Source of the DNA: Escallonia rubra | Lineage: Eukaryota; Streptophyta; Magnoliopsida; Escalloniales; Escalloniaceae | DNA: 64,000 bases | NCBI GenBank assembly: GCA_033065855.1 | Contig: JAVXUO010002735.1 | Coordinates: 480,895-544,894, forward strand | Direction of reading: 5' to 3' | Shown here: in pieces, positions 1 to 9,929 of the stretch | Numbering within the stretch: position 1 is the stretch's first letter | How the letters are laid out: each line of letters begins with the position of its first letter | Translations under genes and position numbers: made by a program | Notes under the pieces: generated by a model | Seen by the model: only the letters and a program-made list of their open reading frames with translations | Database searches by the model: none | What the model was told of the DNA's origin: nothing

Positions 1-395
1 CGGGCAGAATTCTATTTGGCCAAAGAGCATTCTGCTCGAGCAGAGTGCTCAGACAGAATTCTGCTCGGGCAGAGTTCTGTTCGGCTAAAGCCACTCTGCT
101 TGGGCAGAGTGCTCGGACATGATTATGTTCAGGCAGAATTCTGTTCGGCCAAAGTCACTCTGTTCGGCAGAGTACTCGGACATGATTCTGTTTGGCCAAC
201 GTCACTTCGTTTTGGCAAATTGTTCGGACAGGATTCTGCTCGGGCAGAATTCTATTCGGCCAAAGTCACTCTGCTCGGGCAGAGTGCTCGGACAGGATTC
301 TGCTCGGGCAGAATTCTGTTAAGCCAAAGTCACTTTGCTCGGGCAGAGTGTTCGGATAGGGTTCTACTCGGGCAGAATTCTGTTCGGTTGATTTC
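1..395. repeat. Tandem array of about 52-63 bp units in Tat
   Basis: Six or so degenerate units alternate CTCGGGCAGAATTCTG, TTCGGCCAAAGTCAC and CTCGGGCAGAGTGCTCGGACA blocks; the 'GGACAKGATTCTG' landmark recurs near 115, 176, 228, 289 and 352. Many blocks are partial inverted repeats of each other (GCAGAATTCTG). The array lies just upstream of the TATA box of the antisense accessory gene. A short related stretch lies between that gene and integrase at about 12880-13015. Confidence 0.85.
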
Positions 396-528
396 CACGT
401 CTCTTTTTCCATTAATGCCTTTGAGCGGGAAATTTTCAAATTTCAAACTCCTCTTCTCTTAGCTTGTGATACGTAGGGGGGTTGATGAACCGTTAGGTTC
501 ACCAAGAGGCGGTTACTTGGAGTTTTCC

Positions 529-536
529 TATAAAAG
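529..536 (+). promoter_or_regulatory. TATA box of the Tat antisense accessory gene
   Basis: TATAAAAG lies in a plant-like promoter setting: CTATAAAAGG, then about 30 bp later a pyrimidine-rich ACTTCATTTTTACCTCACTATTCC-type leader, about 340 bp upstream of the first accessory ORF segment. A plus-strand promoter here would explain expression of an ORF antisense to pol. Inferred from sequence only. Confidence 0.5.
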
Positions 537-639
537 GAAACCCTCACTTCATTTTTACCTCACTATTCCACTTGGAAGCATTCTTCTCTTCAAGTAAGTC
601 TCTTTTCTCTCCTCTTTCTGTTCAGCACTTCTAATTTTG

Positions 640-1182
640 TAGTTTAAAATTTAGTAGCAAACATGTCCAAAACTTCATAGAGTCTTTCTTCTTCCGAAGA
701 AAATATCATTATCAGCAGTAGTTCATCTTCAAGTTCAGAATGAGTTCCAACTTCAGGAAGTGAAGTTGGAACTTCAATTCCTCAACCTCCGCAGCCTTCA
801 ACTTCACAACCAACACAACCTTCGACTTCACAGCCTTCATATTCTTTACCCGCCAAGAATGCCTTAGGAGATGTGAAGGACCAAGCCGAGGATAAGGCTA
901 ATCCTAAGCCTTGGTATACTACTGATGAGAAATCAAATAAGATGTCCACCGAAGATTTGATGGAGTTGATTCGGGAATATCCTCTTTCCGAAGGTTGGTA
1001 TGCTCGAGTTCCAGGTTTGCAAGAACCAACTAATTATGGAACAAAATTTGAAACGGGGATATACGAAGAGCAGGTGAAGTCTGGGTATATTCTTCCTCTT
1101 CACCCATTTGCTCTACGTTTTTTCAAGCATTACCATATGGCTCCCAGGAAACTTGTTCCAAACGGTTGGAGGAAGTTGGTTG
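640..1182 (+). pseudogene. Tat antisense accessory ORF, upstream part
   Basis: The open segment at 873-1187 contains the signature of the 'putative gypsy-type transposon' domain found in the extra ORF of plant Gypsy elements: an acidic lead, LSEGWYARVPGL, then GYILPLHPFALRFFKHYHMAP and PNGWRKLV. Upstream is a Ser/Thr/Pro/Gln-rich stretch. The region is interrupted at 1183 by the Copia element, and the same domain continues on its far side at 11035. It is part of a broken Gypsy element; function of this ORF family is not established. Confidence 0.65.
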
Positions 1183-2344
1183 TGTAGGTTCCTAAATACA
1201 CCTAGAGGGGGGTGAATAGGTGTTTTTCAACTTAGCGTATGAATTTAAAAATTAAGATTACAACGTAAAGATGGATATAGCAGTAACAAGATTAACACAG
1301 AGATTTATACTGGTTCGGCCCCACCAGCCTACGTCCAGTCCTCGAGCACTCCACACAAGGGAGACCTACTCGAGCCTTTCACTAAACCAACTAGCTTCGG
1401 GTGCTAGCTCAAACCTCAGTACAATATCCAAAACCTTTCCAAGGTTTCCAACAGATTACAAATGAAAAGAGATTACAATTTGAATACAATTAACAGGCTC
1501 CTTCTTGAGCAGATAGTACAATGAAAGTTGTAAAGCTAAGCCTTCTTAGGTGGGAAGATCTATATTCTTTCAAGAACAAAACCAAGAAGCTTACACAGAA
1601 CTTTCTCTAAGGTAAACTCACTCAAAAGATAATTGATAAGAATAAGAGATTGAGATGAGAGAGTTTTCAGAGTAAAAATTTGCGCGAGAGAAAAAGGTAA
1701 TAAATGCTCCAACAGATTCTCTATTTATACAGGAAGGAAATAGAGGACTGTTAGGTAGAAAAATCAAACAAGAAGGATTCGACTAAAACATTTTGGCTTC
1801 GACTAAAATGTCTTGGCTTCGACTGAAAGTCTTAGCTTCGACTAAAAGTCTTGCCTTCGACTAAAAGTCTTGCCTTCGACTGAAATGTGTTGCTTCGACT
1901 AAAAGACTTGACTTCGACTAAAACATTTTGGCTTCGACTAAAATGTCTTGGCTTCGACTGAAAGTCTTGGCTTCGACTGAAAGTCTTGGCTTCGACTGAA
2001 AGTCTTGCCTTCGACTGAAAGTCTTGCCTTCGACTGAAAGTCTTGGCTTCGACTGAAACACCTGGCTTCGTTCTTTACTAGAATTTTCTGTCAGATCCTT
2101 TAAGAAAGGCTTTTTAAAGAAAAAACAAAACAAGAAAAGCTATACTTTAAGATCTTGAATCTTTCTCTGTAGTCCAAAGCTTGAGTCCAAAGTCTTTGTC
2201 ATCCATGTCAAGGTCGTGCAAAGTCTCTGTCATCCATGTCAAGATTATGTCTTTGTTTGATTAAGATAGAACCTAAAATGTTTTAACTTAATAATATTGT
2301 CAGATTAATATAAGTCTGAAATCATCAAAATCAACAAGCCAACA
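1183..2344 (-). repeat. Copia 3' LTR
   Basis: 1162 bp, TG...CA bounded, about 99% like the partner at 9930-11034 outside one tandem array. The length difference of 57 bp is accounted for by the GCTTCGACTGAAAGTCTTG array. TSD GGTTG lies immediately to its left. Confidence 0.93.
1790..2070. repeat. 19-bp tandem array inside Copia LTR
   Basis: About fourteen copies of a unit near CTTGGCTTCGACTGAAAGT, varying in length and in the A/G of CGACTRAAA. The partner LTR at 10525-10760 has fewer units. The core TCGACTGAAAG recurs in the interior of the same element at 4700-4985. Confidence 0.9.
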
Positions 2345-2358
2345 ATCTCCCCCTTTTT
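2345..2358 (-). other. Polypurine tract of the Copia element
   Basis: Read on the minus strand this is a run of A and G (AAAAAGGGGGAGA) directly abutting the 3' LTR, the expected primer site for plus-strand DNA synthesis. Confidence 0.85.
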
Positions 2359-2556
2359 GATGATGACAATATTAAAAGACATACTCCCCCTTAATCAGTT
2401 AACATTCACATAAGAGAACAATAGAAAGAGCATCTTTAAATAATCGAAAGAGTTAATCCAGATGCATAAGAAAGATAGATCAATACATGTTCTCCCCCTT
2501 TGTCAAAGCAAAAAGTGGGGGCATCCAGAGCAACAAAAAAAATAGATAAAGAAAAT

Positions 2557-4695
2557 CTAAGGCCGACGGCGGTGAGAACCTTGTGCAGAGGAAGACGGAT
2601 CAGTAGGCGGCAGAGCAGACCGACAAGTACGGTGCGGAGGAGAGGTAGCAGCAGGCGGCGGATCTGTGGTGGGAACTTCAACTACTTCAACGACGCGAGG
2701 AGAGCGCGACGGCAGAGGATTGTAAGGAAGATGCGGGTTGAAGAACCATTCTTCTCCGTCGTTGCCAGTATGTCGCGAAGGAAAGATATCGGGACGAGTC
2801 ACCCGAAAACCATGAGCCTGATCGAAAGTCTGATGAGCCAAATAGCGATTTTGTTCGGTCAGAATGCTCATCGTGAGATAAGCCTGGCGACGATGATCCT
2901 GAATAGCAGCCTCTTGCTGGCGGTGAAGGTCATGCTGCATCCGTGTCAGACTTTCAAGAATGGGGGTTTGATTTAGAGGGAGAGAGGTGAGGTTGGCAGT
3001 AAGGTCATTGAGGAGATTGTGAAAATCGATTTGGTTTGAAAGTAGCTGAGCGGAAGAATGTTGAACCAACTGCTGAAGAGCAGCAAGCTCTTGAAGAAGA
3101 ATAATATGGTTATTGGCCATGGAGGCAGCAAGGGTGGTTTGGGATTCAAGAATGAGTTGAATCGAGGTAGAGATTCGAGAAAGAGTGTCAGAGAGGTCGG
3201 GGTGATCAGAAGAGAGAAATTCATCAAAATTGAAATTTGAGAAGTCGTTGAGAGGACTAGTGAAGAAGGGATCATCAGGGTGAGGAGGAACTGAGGTGGA
3301 AGGGTCAGTAGGAGCAGGGGGTATGAACTGAGGAGAAGGAGGAGGAGGTGGTGAAAAAGGTGGGATGGAAGCAGAAGGGGGGGCTGAGGGAATTTCAGGA
3401 GCAGGGAAGGGAACAGAAATGGAAGCTGGGACAGATTGGGAAGGGCGTTCAAGAAGGACAGTGTTTGAGGTGAGATCGGAGCGGATGGCGAAGCCGGCTC
3501 GACGAAGAGAGGTTTCATCGAGCACATGATGACTCGGAAGAGGAATACGTTCCGAGTTAGAAGTAGGCAAGGGAACATGAAAATGTTCACAGACTCGAGT
3601 GAGCAGAAGGCCGAAGGGAAGGTTAGCAGAAGATTTGTTTTTACGGGCATTCATGACGAGCATGATAATGCCGGCAATGTTTAACGGGGAACCCTGAATG
3701 AAATGAGTGAGAAGAATGATGTCTAAATAGGAAAATGTAGCATAGGAGCCAGAGCGGGCCAGTAGATTGTAACAGAGAATAAGGTGGAGAACGCGATAAA
3801 GAGGGGACATGTCACCTAAATTAGGTTTACGGGGTTGAGTTATAGACGGGTCCCCTAAAAGTGTTTGGGTCTGTTGGAGAGGTGTAAAGGAACTGGTTGT
3901 ACACCAAGTGTTCGCAGTGAAAACAAGAGTAGAAGATTGATTGACAAAACCGAAAATGTGGGCCAATGTGGTGGCATCAAGATGAATGTGGACCCCATTT
4001 ACATACGAGGTCAGAAAGGTAGGGGGTTGAGTGTTAAAGTGCAAATTCGAGTAGAACATGCGCACCAGAGAAGGATAATAGGTGGAGGGGGGAGAGAAAA
4101 GGGAGAGACAGCCCATTCGCTCAAACAGAGCGGTAACACCAAGTTGAGTCATGAGATTGACATCACTTGGGTGACCGGGGATGACTTCCCGATTTACGAA
4201 AAGTGTATAGTATGTAAGTTAGTCGTCGGGAGTTGGAAAGAAATGGGGAATGTGAAGGATTTCGGAAGAGGAAGTGTATGGGCAGGTAGGGGGTGGGCAA
4301 GTTGGTGGAGAGGTAGACGAAGAAGAGGCAGCAGGTGGAGGATGAGGAGGAACTATAGTACCTGAAGTGGATGGTGCGGATGACGGATGGACCGTTGCAG
4401 AGGACGAACGTCGCGAAGCAGCGGTGGATGTTTGACGGGTGCGAGGACGGGTGGTCGGCGGTGGAGCAGCCACAGCGGTAGGCGCAGCATTGGTAGTGGA
4501 CGGAGACCCATCGATTTCGTCGTCAGATTGAATAATAAGACGACGACGACTTACAGGTCGTGAGTTTGAGGCCATGTGGGTCCTTGGAGTGACAGGTGGA
4601 CAAGAGAGAGAAGAAGATAAACAAAAGTGAAAGACACAGTGAAAAAGGGAAACAGTAAAAAAGTGAAAGTGAAAAGGTGGCATATAAATAGGCAA
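2557..4695 (-). CDS. Copia env-like/extra ORF region (two open segments)
   Basis: Open segments at 4219-4695 and 2557-4152 lie between RNase H and the 3' LTR. The first carries a basic MASNSRPVSRRRLIIQSD start followed by Ser/Thr/Pro-rich sequence. The second begins with the fold seen in plant-transposon/env-like proteins of SIRE elements (YYPSLVRMFYSNL, then TSYVNGVHIHLDATTLAHIF), followed by a Pro-rich linker, a region rich in Leu, Gln and Asn that could form a coiled coil, and an Arg/Pro-rich tail. SIRE elements are known for an extra ORF here. No clear transmembrane segment is visible, so an envelope role is not supported by the sequence. Confidence 0.65.
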
Positions 4696-4699
4696 ACAA

Positions 4700-4985
4700 G
4701 ATTTAGTCGACTGAAAGTAGACTTTTAGTCGACTGGAAGGGTTTGAGTCAACTGAAAGGGGACTTTTTAGTCGACTAAAGGGTTTGAGTCGACTGAAACT
4801 GGACTTTTTTTTTTTAGTCGATTGAAAGGGTTTGAGTCGACTGAAACAAGACTTTTAGTCGACTGAAAGGGGACTTTGAGTCGACTGAAAAGGAACTTTG
4901 AGTCGACTGAAAGGTGACTTTTAGTTGACTGAAAGAGACTTTAGTCGACTGAAAGAGGACTTTGAGACAACTAAAATCAGAGTAA
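4700..4985. repeat. Tandem TCGACTGAAAG array between pol and the extra ORF
   Basis: Roughly a dozen irregular units near TTTAGTCGACTGAAAGGGGA occupy the stretch between the RNase H end and the extra ORF. Each contains the palindrome GTCGAC. The unit core matches the LTR array of the same element. Confidence 0.85.
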
Positions 4986-4988
4986 AAA

Positions 4989-7900
4989 TCAACTAAGATC
5001 GCACATACCAAAACGACGACGAAGAGAACAGAAGGAAGATTCAGCTAAAGGTTTTGTAAAGATATCAGCGAGCTGATCTTCAGAGCCAACTTTCTTAAGT
5101 TCAATTAACCCCTTTTGAACATTGTCGCGGAGAAAGTGATGACGAATATCTATGTGCTTAGTGCGTGAGTGTTGGACATGATTTTTACTAATATCGATAG
5201 CACTGCTACTGTCGCACATAATAGGAATAAGCTCTAAAGAGACACCAAAATCTTGTAAAGTTTGACGCATCCATAAAACTTGGGCACAATAGCTTCCAGC
5301 TGCAACATATTCCGCTTCAGCAGTAGATAGGGCCACAGATGTCTGTTTCTTACTTTGCCATGAAACTAAAGCATCTCCGAGAAACTGACAGGTGCCACTA
5401 GTACTCTTACGATCAACAAGACATCCCGCATAATCAGAATCAGAAAAACCTTCTAGATCTATTGAAGAATTACGAGGATACCAGAGACCTAAGTTAAGAG
5501 TACCAGAGAGATATTTAAAAATGCGTTTAACTGCAGATAAATGAGATTCTTTGGGGCAGGCTTGAAAACGGGCACAGATGCAAACACTAAACATGATGTC
5601 AGGTCTAGATGCAGTAAGATAAAGTAAACTGCCAATCATACCACGAAAAAGTTTACTGTCTACATCTTTACCATTTTCATCTTTGATAAGATTGACGCTG
5701 GGAGAAATAGGAGTACCTCGAGGTTTAGCATTTTCCAAGCCAAACCTTTTCAAAAGTTCTCGAGTGTACTTAGACTGATTGATAAAAATTCCTTCTTTGG
5801 ACTGCTTGATTTGAAGTCCAAGAAAAAATGTAAGTTCACCCATCATGCTCATCTCAAATTCCCTGCGCATATTCTCGGCAAATTCTTGATAGAGATCATT
5901 GTTAGTGGCACCAAAAATAATGTCATCAACATATATTTGAACTATTAAAATATGGGAACTACGAGTTTTTGTAAAAAGAGTAGTATCGACTTTGCCACGA
6001 GAGAATCCATGATCAATGATGAAGCTGCTGAGACGATCGTACCAAGCTCGAGGAGCTTGTTTAAGACCGTACAAAACCTTTTTCAGTTTAAAGACATGAT
6101 TAGGGTATTTTTCATTTTCAAACCCGGGAGGTTGTTTAACAAAAACTTCCTCCTGTATTACCCCATTCAAGAAAGCACTTTTCACGTCCATTTGAAAAAG
6201 TTTGAAGTTCAAATGACATGAAAATGCCAAAAGAATTCGGATAGCTTCAAGTCGTGCAACAGGGGCAAAGGTTTCATCAAAATCAACCCCTTCCACTTGA
6301 TTGTATCCTTGAGCAACTAGTCTAGCTTTGTTACGAAAAATATGGCCATCTTCATCAAGTTTGTTTCGAAAAACCCACTTTGTTCCAATGACCTTTTGTT
6401 GAACAGGAGCCGGAACTAGTGTCCAAACTTCGCTTCGCTCAAATTGATTCAATTCATCTTGCATGGCAAGAATCCACTCAGAATCATTTAGAGCCTCTAA
6501 AATGTTTTTAGGCTCTATTTGAGAAAGAAAAGCAAAATCCTCACAGAAGAGATTTACCGTAGACCGAGTTGTAACTCCGCGTTCCACATTGCCTATAACT
6601 TGTTCTAATGGATGACTAGAAGAATATCTCCAACTTTTTGGAAGGGGCGGAGTCTCATTGTTAGTGTTGTGAGAAGAAGTTGAACACTCCCCCTCAGTTG
6701 AGGAGACGTTAAGTTTGTTGTTCAAGTCCATAGAGAGTTCTTCATCGTCATCACCTGCAATCTTACTTGATTTTTCAACATTAGATTCTTCAAATACTAC
6801 ATGCATAGATTCTTCAATGGTCATAGACTTACGGTTATAAATTCTATATGCTCTACTCTTTAAAGAGTAACCAAGAAATATTCCCTCGTCAGACTTCGCA
6901 TCGAACTTTCCTAAATTCTCACGATTGTTCAAAATAAAGCATTTGCAATCGAAAACCCTGAAATAATCGATTTTTGGTTTTCGATTTGAGAATAGTTCGT
7001 AGGGAGTTTTATCAAGAATTGGTCTGATGAGTACTCTGTTCAACATGTAACAGGAAGTGCTGATGGCTTCTGCCCAAAAATATTTTGGCAGAGAGTTTTC
7101 CTGAAGCATGGTTCTGGCCATTTCTTGAAGAGTACGATTCTTTCTCTCAACAACTCCATTTTGTTGGGGTGTCCGAGGGGCAGAAAACTCATGTGAAATG
7201 CCATTTTGAATACAAAAAGGGATAAAATCTTTTTCAAATTCACCGCCATGATCACTTCGAATTTTGACAAGTTTCAACTCCTTCTCATTTTGAAGCTGCT
7301 TAACGAGACTGAAATTTTTTTCGAACACTTCATCTTTACGAGTAAGAAAAAGAACCCAGTTGTATCTTGAAAAATCGTCAACAATGACGAAGGCATAAAA
7401 TTTTCCACCTAGGCTAGCATTTCTAGTAGGGCCAAAAAGATCTAAATGAAGGAGTTGAAGAGGACGAGAGGTGGAAACAACATTTTTGGCTTGAAAAGAG
7501 GTTTTTGACTGTTTACCATATTGACAAGCATCACAGATTTTATCCTTGATAAACCTCAAATTTGGTAAGCCTCTGACAAGATCTTTCGAGAGAAGTTTCT
7601 TGATTAGATCCATGTGAACATGACCTAATCTACGATGCCACAACCAAATATCATTGTGCTGAACAGAGAGACATACTTCACAAGAATGGTCAGATGCATC
7701 AAAAGATAGAGTATATATGTTACCATCTCTTTTACCGATCAGCGTACTCCCATCCGAGGCATGACTGATAAGACATTTTTTGCCTTCAAACTGAACTTTG
7801 TGACCACTATCGATTAGTTGACTGATACTTATCAAATTAAACTTTAAACCGTCAACTAAGGATACGTTGTCAATAGAAATGGAACCGGTGCCAATTTTAC

Positions 7901-8054
7901 CTTTACCGATGATCTTACCATTTGAGTTGTCTCCAAAGGTAACAAGCCCGCCATTTTTCGGGGTGATGTGCGAAAAAAGAGAACGATCACCTGTCATATG
8001 TCTTGAACAACCGCTGTCGAGAATCCATTTGTTGCAGTCTACCCTTGCTTTCAA
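4989..8054 (-). CDS. Copia pol: protease end, integrase, RT, RNase H
   Basis: A 1021-codon open segment. In order: the aspartic-protease site WILDSGCSRHMTGD near residue 10; GAG-pre-integrase zinc region LWHRRLGHVHM near 140; integrase core with DDFSRYNWV and ENG-type PQQNGVVERKNRT; Copia RT with WVFRNKLDEDG, QMDVKSAFLNG and the catalytic YVDDIIFG; RNase H with SDSDYAGC and the C-terminal SRTKHIDIRHHFLRD. Integrase before RT is diagnostic of Copia. These enzymes would reverse transcribe and integrate the element cDNA. The length of this open segment is what a near-intact SIRE pol shows. Confidence 0.93.
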   Translation of the reverse strand: MKARVDCNKWILDSGCSRHMTGDRSLFSHITPKNGGLVTFGDNSNGKIIGKGKIGTGSISIDNVSLVDGLKFNLISISQLIDSGHKVQFEGKKCLISHASDGSTLIGKRDGNIYTLSFDASDHSCEVCLSVQHNDIWLWHRRLGHVHMDLIKKLLSKDLVRGLPNLRFIKDKICDACQYGKQSKTSFQAKNVVSTSRPLQLLHLDLFGPTRNASLGGKFYAFVIVDDFSRYNWVLFLTRKDEVFEKNFSLVKQLQNEKELKLVKIRSDHGGEFEKDFIPFCIQNGISHEFSAPRTPQQNGVVERKNRTLQEMARTMLQENSLPKYFWAEAISTSCYMLNRVLIRPILDKTPYELFSNRKPKIDYFRVFDCKCFILNNRENLGKFDAKSDEGIFLGYSLKSRAYRIYNRKSMTIEESMHVVFEESNVEKSSKIAGDDDEELSMDLNNKLNVSSTEGECSTSSHNTNNETPPLPKSWRYSSSHPLEQVIGNVERGVTTRSTVNLFCEDFAFLSQIEPKNILEALNDSEWILAMQDELNQFERSEVWTLVPAPVQQKVIGTKWVFRNKLDEDGHIFRNKARLVAQGYNQVEGVDFDETFAPVARLEAIRILLAFSCHLNFKLFQMDVKSAFLNGVIQEEVFVKQPPGFENEKYPNHVFKLKKVLYGLKQAPRAWYDRLSSFIIDHGFSRGKVDTTLFTKTRSSHILIVQIYVDDIIFGATNNDLYQEFAENMRREFEMSMMGELTFFLGLQIKQSKEGIFINQSKYTRELLKRFGLENAKPRGTPISPSVNLIKDENGKDVDSKLFRGMIGSLLYLTASRPDIMFSVCICARFQACPKESHLSAVKRIFKYLSGTLNLGLWYPRNSSIDLEGFSDSDYAGCLVDRKSTSGTCQFLGDALVSWQSKKQTSVALSTAEAEYVAAGSYCAQVLWMRQTLQDFGVSLELIPIMCDSSSAIDISKNHVQHSRTKHIDIRHHFLRDNVQKGLIELKKVGSEDQLADIFTKPLAESSFCSLRRRFGMCDLS

Positions 8055-8805
8055 GCATACCTACAACAGATTCTGGTTTCGTTCCTTTAGGTACCCACAC
8101 TTTCTTGGGTCCTGGAAGATTAGATAAAGAAAATTTTGGCACCCATACATGTTTCATTTTATTCTTAGTAAAAGAAAGAGAGGACTGATTTTTAATAAGA
8201 TTAAGAGGACAATTTTTAACTAAATGTCCCTTTTTGTTACAGACCGTACATAGAGTGAATGGTGAGCAGGAAACTAAACTTTTGTTAAAGAAATTTTTGT
8301 AATCCTTTTGCTTCTTTGAAGGATCATAACCAATTCCACTTTTCTCAAAAACACATCTTTGTTTTCCCAAAAGAATATCCAAATTCTCTCTTCCTTGGTT
8401 AAATTTCGAAAGAGTAAAATTGAGGTCTTCAATCTCCTTTTCTAAATTTAATTTTTGTGTAGTCATATCCTTCAGTTGAGATCTTAAAGATTCATTTTCG
8501 ACTGGAACTTTGATTTCTCTGAGAAATTGGATTTCAGAAGGCTCAAGAAAATTTTCTTTCTTAAAAGCATTGAGATTATTTTCTAAAGATACATTTTCAG
8601 AAATATAAAATTTAATTTTTTCTTGCAACTCTTCCTTTTCACCTTCCAACTCTTCAACAGTACTTATCAAAGAAAAAGCCTTATTTTTTAGATCTGCATT
8701 TTTAATTTTCAACTTTTCGTAGTTTTTACTGAGTTCGAGAAAAGCTGACTCAAGTTTGTTAAAATGTTTTTCCGGGGTTACCTTGGGATCATCATCGTTT
8801 GCCAT
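7987..8805 (-). CDS. Copia gag-pol linker: coiled coil and zinc knuckle
   Basis: 272 codons, overlapping the pol segment. Residues about 10-130 are Lys/Glu/Leu rich with heptad spacing (LKIKNADLKNKAFSLISTVE and on), predicting a coiled coil; near residue 185 is the CCHC knuckle CTVCNKKGHLVKNCP. SIRE gag proteins are long and carry such a coiled-coil section and knuckles between the UBN2-type capsid region and protease. Confidence 0.75.
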   Translation of the reverse strand: MANDDDPKVTPEKHFNKLESAFLELSKNYEKLKIKNADLKNKAFSLISTVEELEGEKEELQEKIKFYISENVSLENNLNAFKKENFLEPSEIQFLREIKVPVENESLRSQLKDMTTQKLNLEKEIEDLNFTLSKFNQGRENLDILLGKQRCVFEKSGIGYDPSKKQKDYKNFFNKSLVSCSPFTLCTVCNKKGHLVKNCPLNLIKNQSSLSFTKNKMKHVWVPKFSLSNLPGPKKVWVPKGTKPESVVGMLESKGRLQQMDSRQRLFKTYDR

Positions 8806-8958
8806 GAAGCAGAGTTGAGCTACATCCTCATCCTCGCTTCCTTCCTTATCGCTTTCATCAGAGTCATCCCAAGTCAGTAGTGCTTTTCTTGATTTGAGCT
8901 TCTTCTCCTTGAAGTCTCGACTGTTGCTGTTTGCGGTCTTGTTCCTGAGTTGTGGACA

Positions 8959-9861
8959 TTATTTCTTTATATGTCCAGTTCTGCCACATTCGTAGCAGGC
9001 GTCAGAATTTTCCCTTACATTCCAATCACTATTGTTTCTTTGATGTGATTGGTTTGTTGGATTTCTTCTGAACATTCCATCTCTCTTGTTTGCGAGAAAC
9101 TTCTTGAACTTCCGAGTGATGAGAGCCATTTCAGGATCAGAATCGTCGCTGCTTTCCGTTGGCTCATGAGAAGTCTCAGCTTTAAGAGCTAAGTTCTTCT
9201 TCTTGGAAGTGGTTTCTTCTTCGTCATGAATTTTCATTGTAATTTCATGAGTCATTAAAGAACCCACCAATTCTTCAAGCTTCAGTACATTCAAGTCCTT
9301 CGCCTCTTGAATGGTTGTGAGTTTTGCTTCCCATCTTTTTGGGAGAGATCTGAGAACTTTTCGGACCACTTCATTTTCTGGGTAAGTTTTACCCAAAAAT
9401 CTCAGCCCATTGATAATGAGAGTGAATCTGGAGTACATCTCATTTATGGACTCGTGCTCCTTCATCTTGAAGGCCTCGTATTGTTGGACCAACATGTTGA
9501 TTTTGGTCTCCTTCACCTGATTTATTCCTTCATGAGTAACCTCCAACAATCTCCACATTTCTCTTGCAGTCTCACAAGCTGAGACTCGATTGTACTCATT
9601 TATGTCGAGGCCACAGCTGATAATGTTCTTGGCTTTATCATCCATGGAGAAGAGCTGGGCCTCATGATTATCCATTTTAAGAATTCCTTTCGGAATCTTG
9701 CTTCCATCCGGTCCATCCTTCATAGGAATTATAGGACCATTTTCAACAACATACCATACGTGAGTATCCTGCCTCAGAAAGTTCCTCATACGATTTTTCC
9801 AGTAGTTGTAGTTGTCATTTTTCAACAATGGTGGCCTGGTGGTTGCTGATCCTTCTTCCAT
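8959..9861 (-). CDS. Copia gag (UBN2-type)
   Basis: 300 codons starting MEEGSATTRPPLLKNDNYNY, about 70 bp inside the 5' LTR. It holds the plant Copia gag core (YNYWKNRMRNFL, EMWRLLEVTHEG, VQQYEAFKMKEHESINEMYS) and the first half of a zinc knuckle CYECGRTGHIKK at its end. It would form the virus-like particle and bind element RNA. Confidence 0.9.
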   Translation of the reverse strand: MEEGSATTRPPLLKNDNYNYWKNRMRNFLRQDTHVWYVVENGPIIPMKDGPDGSKIPKGILKMDNHEAQLFSMDDKAKNIISCGLDINEYNRVSACETAREMWRLLEVTHEGINQVKETKINMLVQQYEAFKMKEHESINEMYSRFTLIINGLRFLGKTYPENEVVRKVLRSLPKRWEAKLTTIQEAKDLNVLKLEELVGSLMTHEITMKIHDEEETTSKKKNLALKAETSHEPTESSDDSDPEMALITRKFKKFLANKRDGMFRRNPTNQSHQRNNSDWNVRENSDACYECGRTGHIKK

Positions 9862-9915
9862 AACACGATCTTTAGCTCTTGACGATTAAGTCACAGAAGA
9901 ATTTCAGAGCACAAG

Positions 9916-9927
9916 GCTCTGATACCA
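9916..9927 (-). other. Primer-binding site, initiator-Met tRNA (Copia)
   Basis: Minus-strand TGGTATCAGAGC, separated by 2 bp from the 5' LTR; complementary to the 3' end of plant initiator-Met tRNA, the usual primer for Copia elements. Confidence 0.92.
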
Positions 9928-9929
9928 CT

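Noticed and set aside
1-395. Possible CRISPR-like array
   Set aside because: Units are adjacent with no unique spacers, in a eukaryotic retroelement; plain tandem repeat. The same holds for the arrays at 1790, 4700, 45055 and 54541.
2500-2976. Plus-strand ORFs opposite the Copia extra ORF (2500-2976, 3865-4365)
   Set aside because: Antisense shadows of the Arg/Pro-rich extra ORF with no independent signal.
9916-9927. tRNA-like strings (also 40066-40077 and 61015-61032)
   Set aside because: They are primer-binding sites complementary to tRNA 3' ends; no cloverleaf surrounds them.
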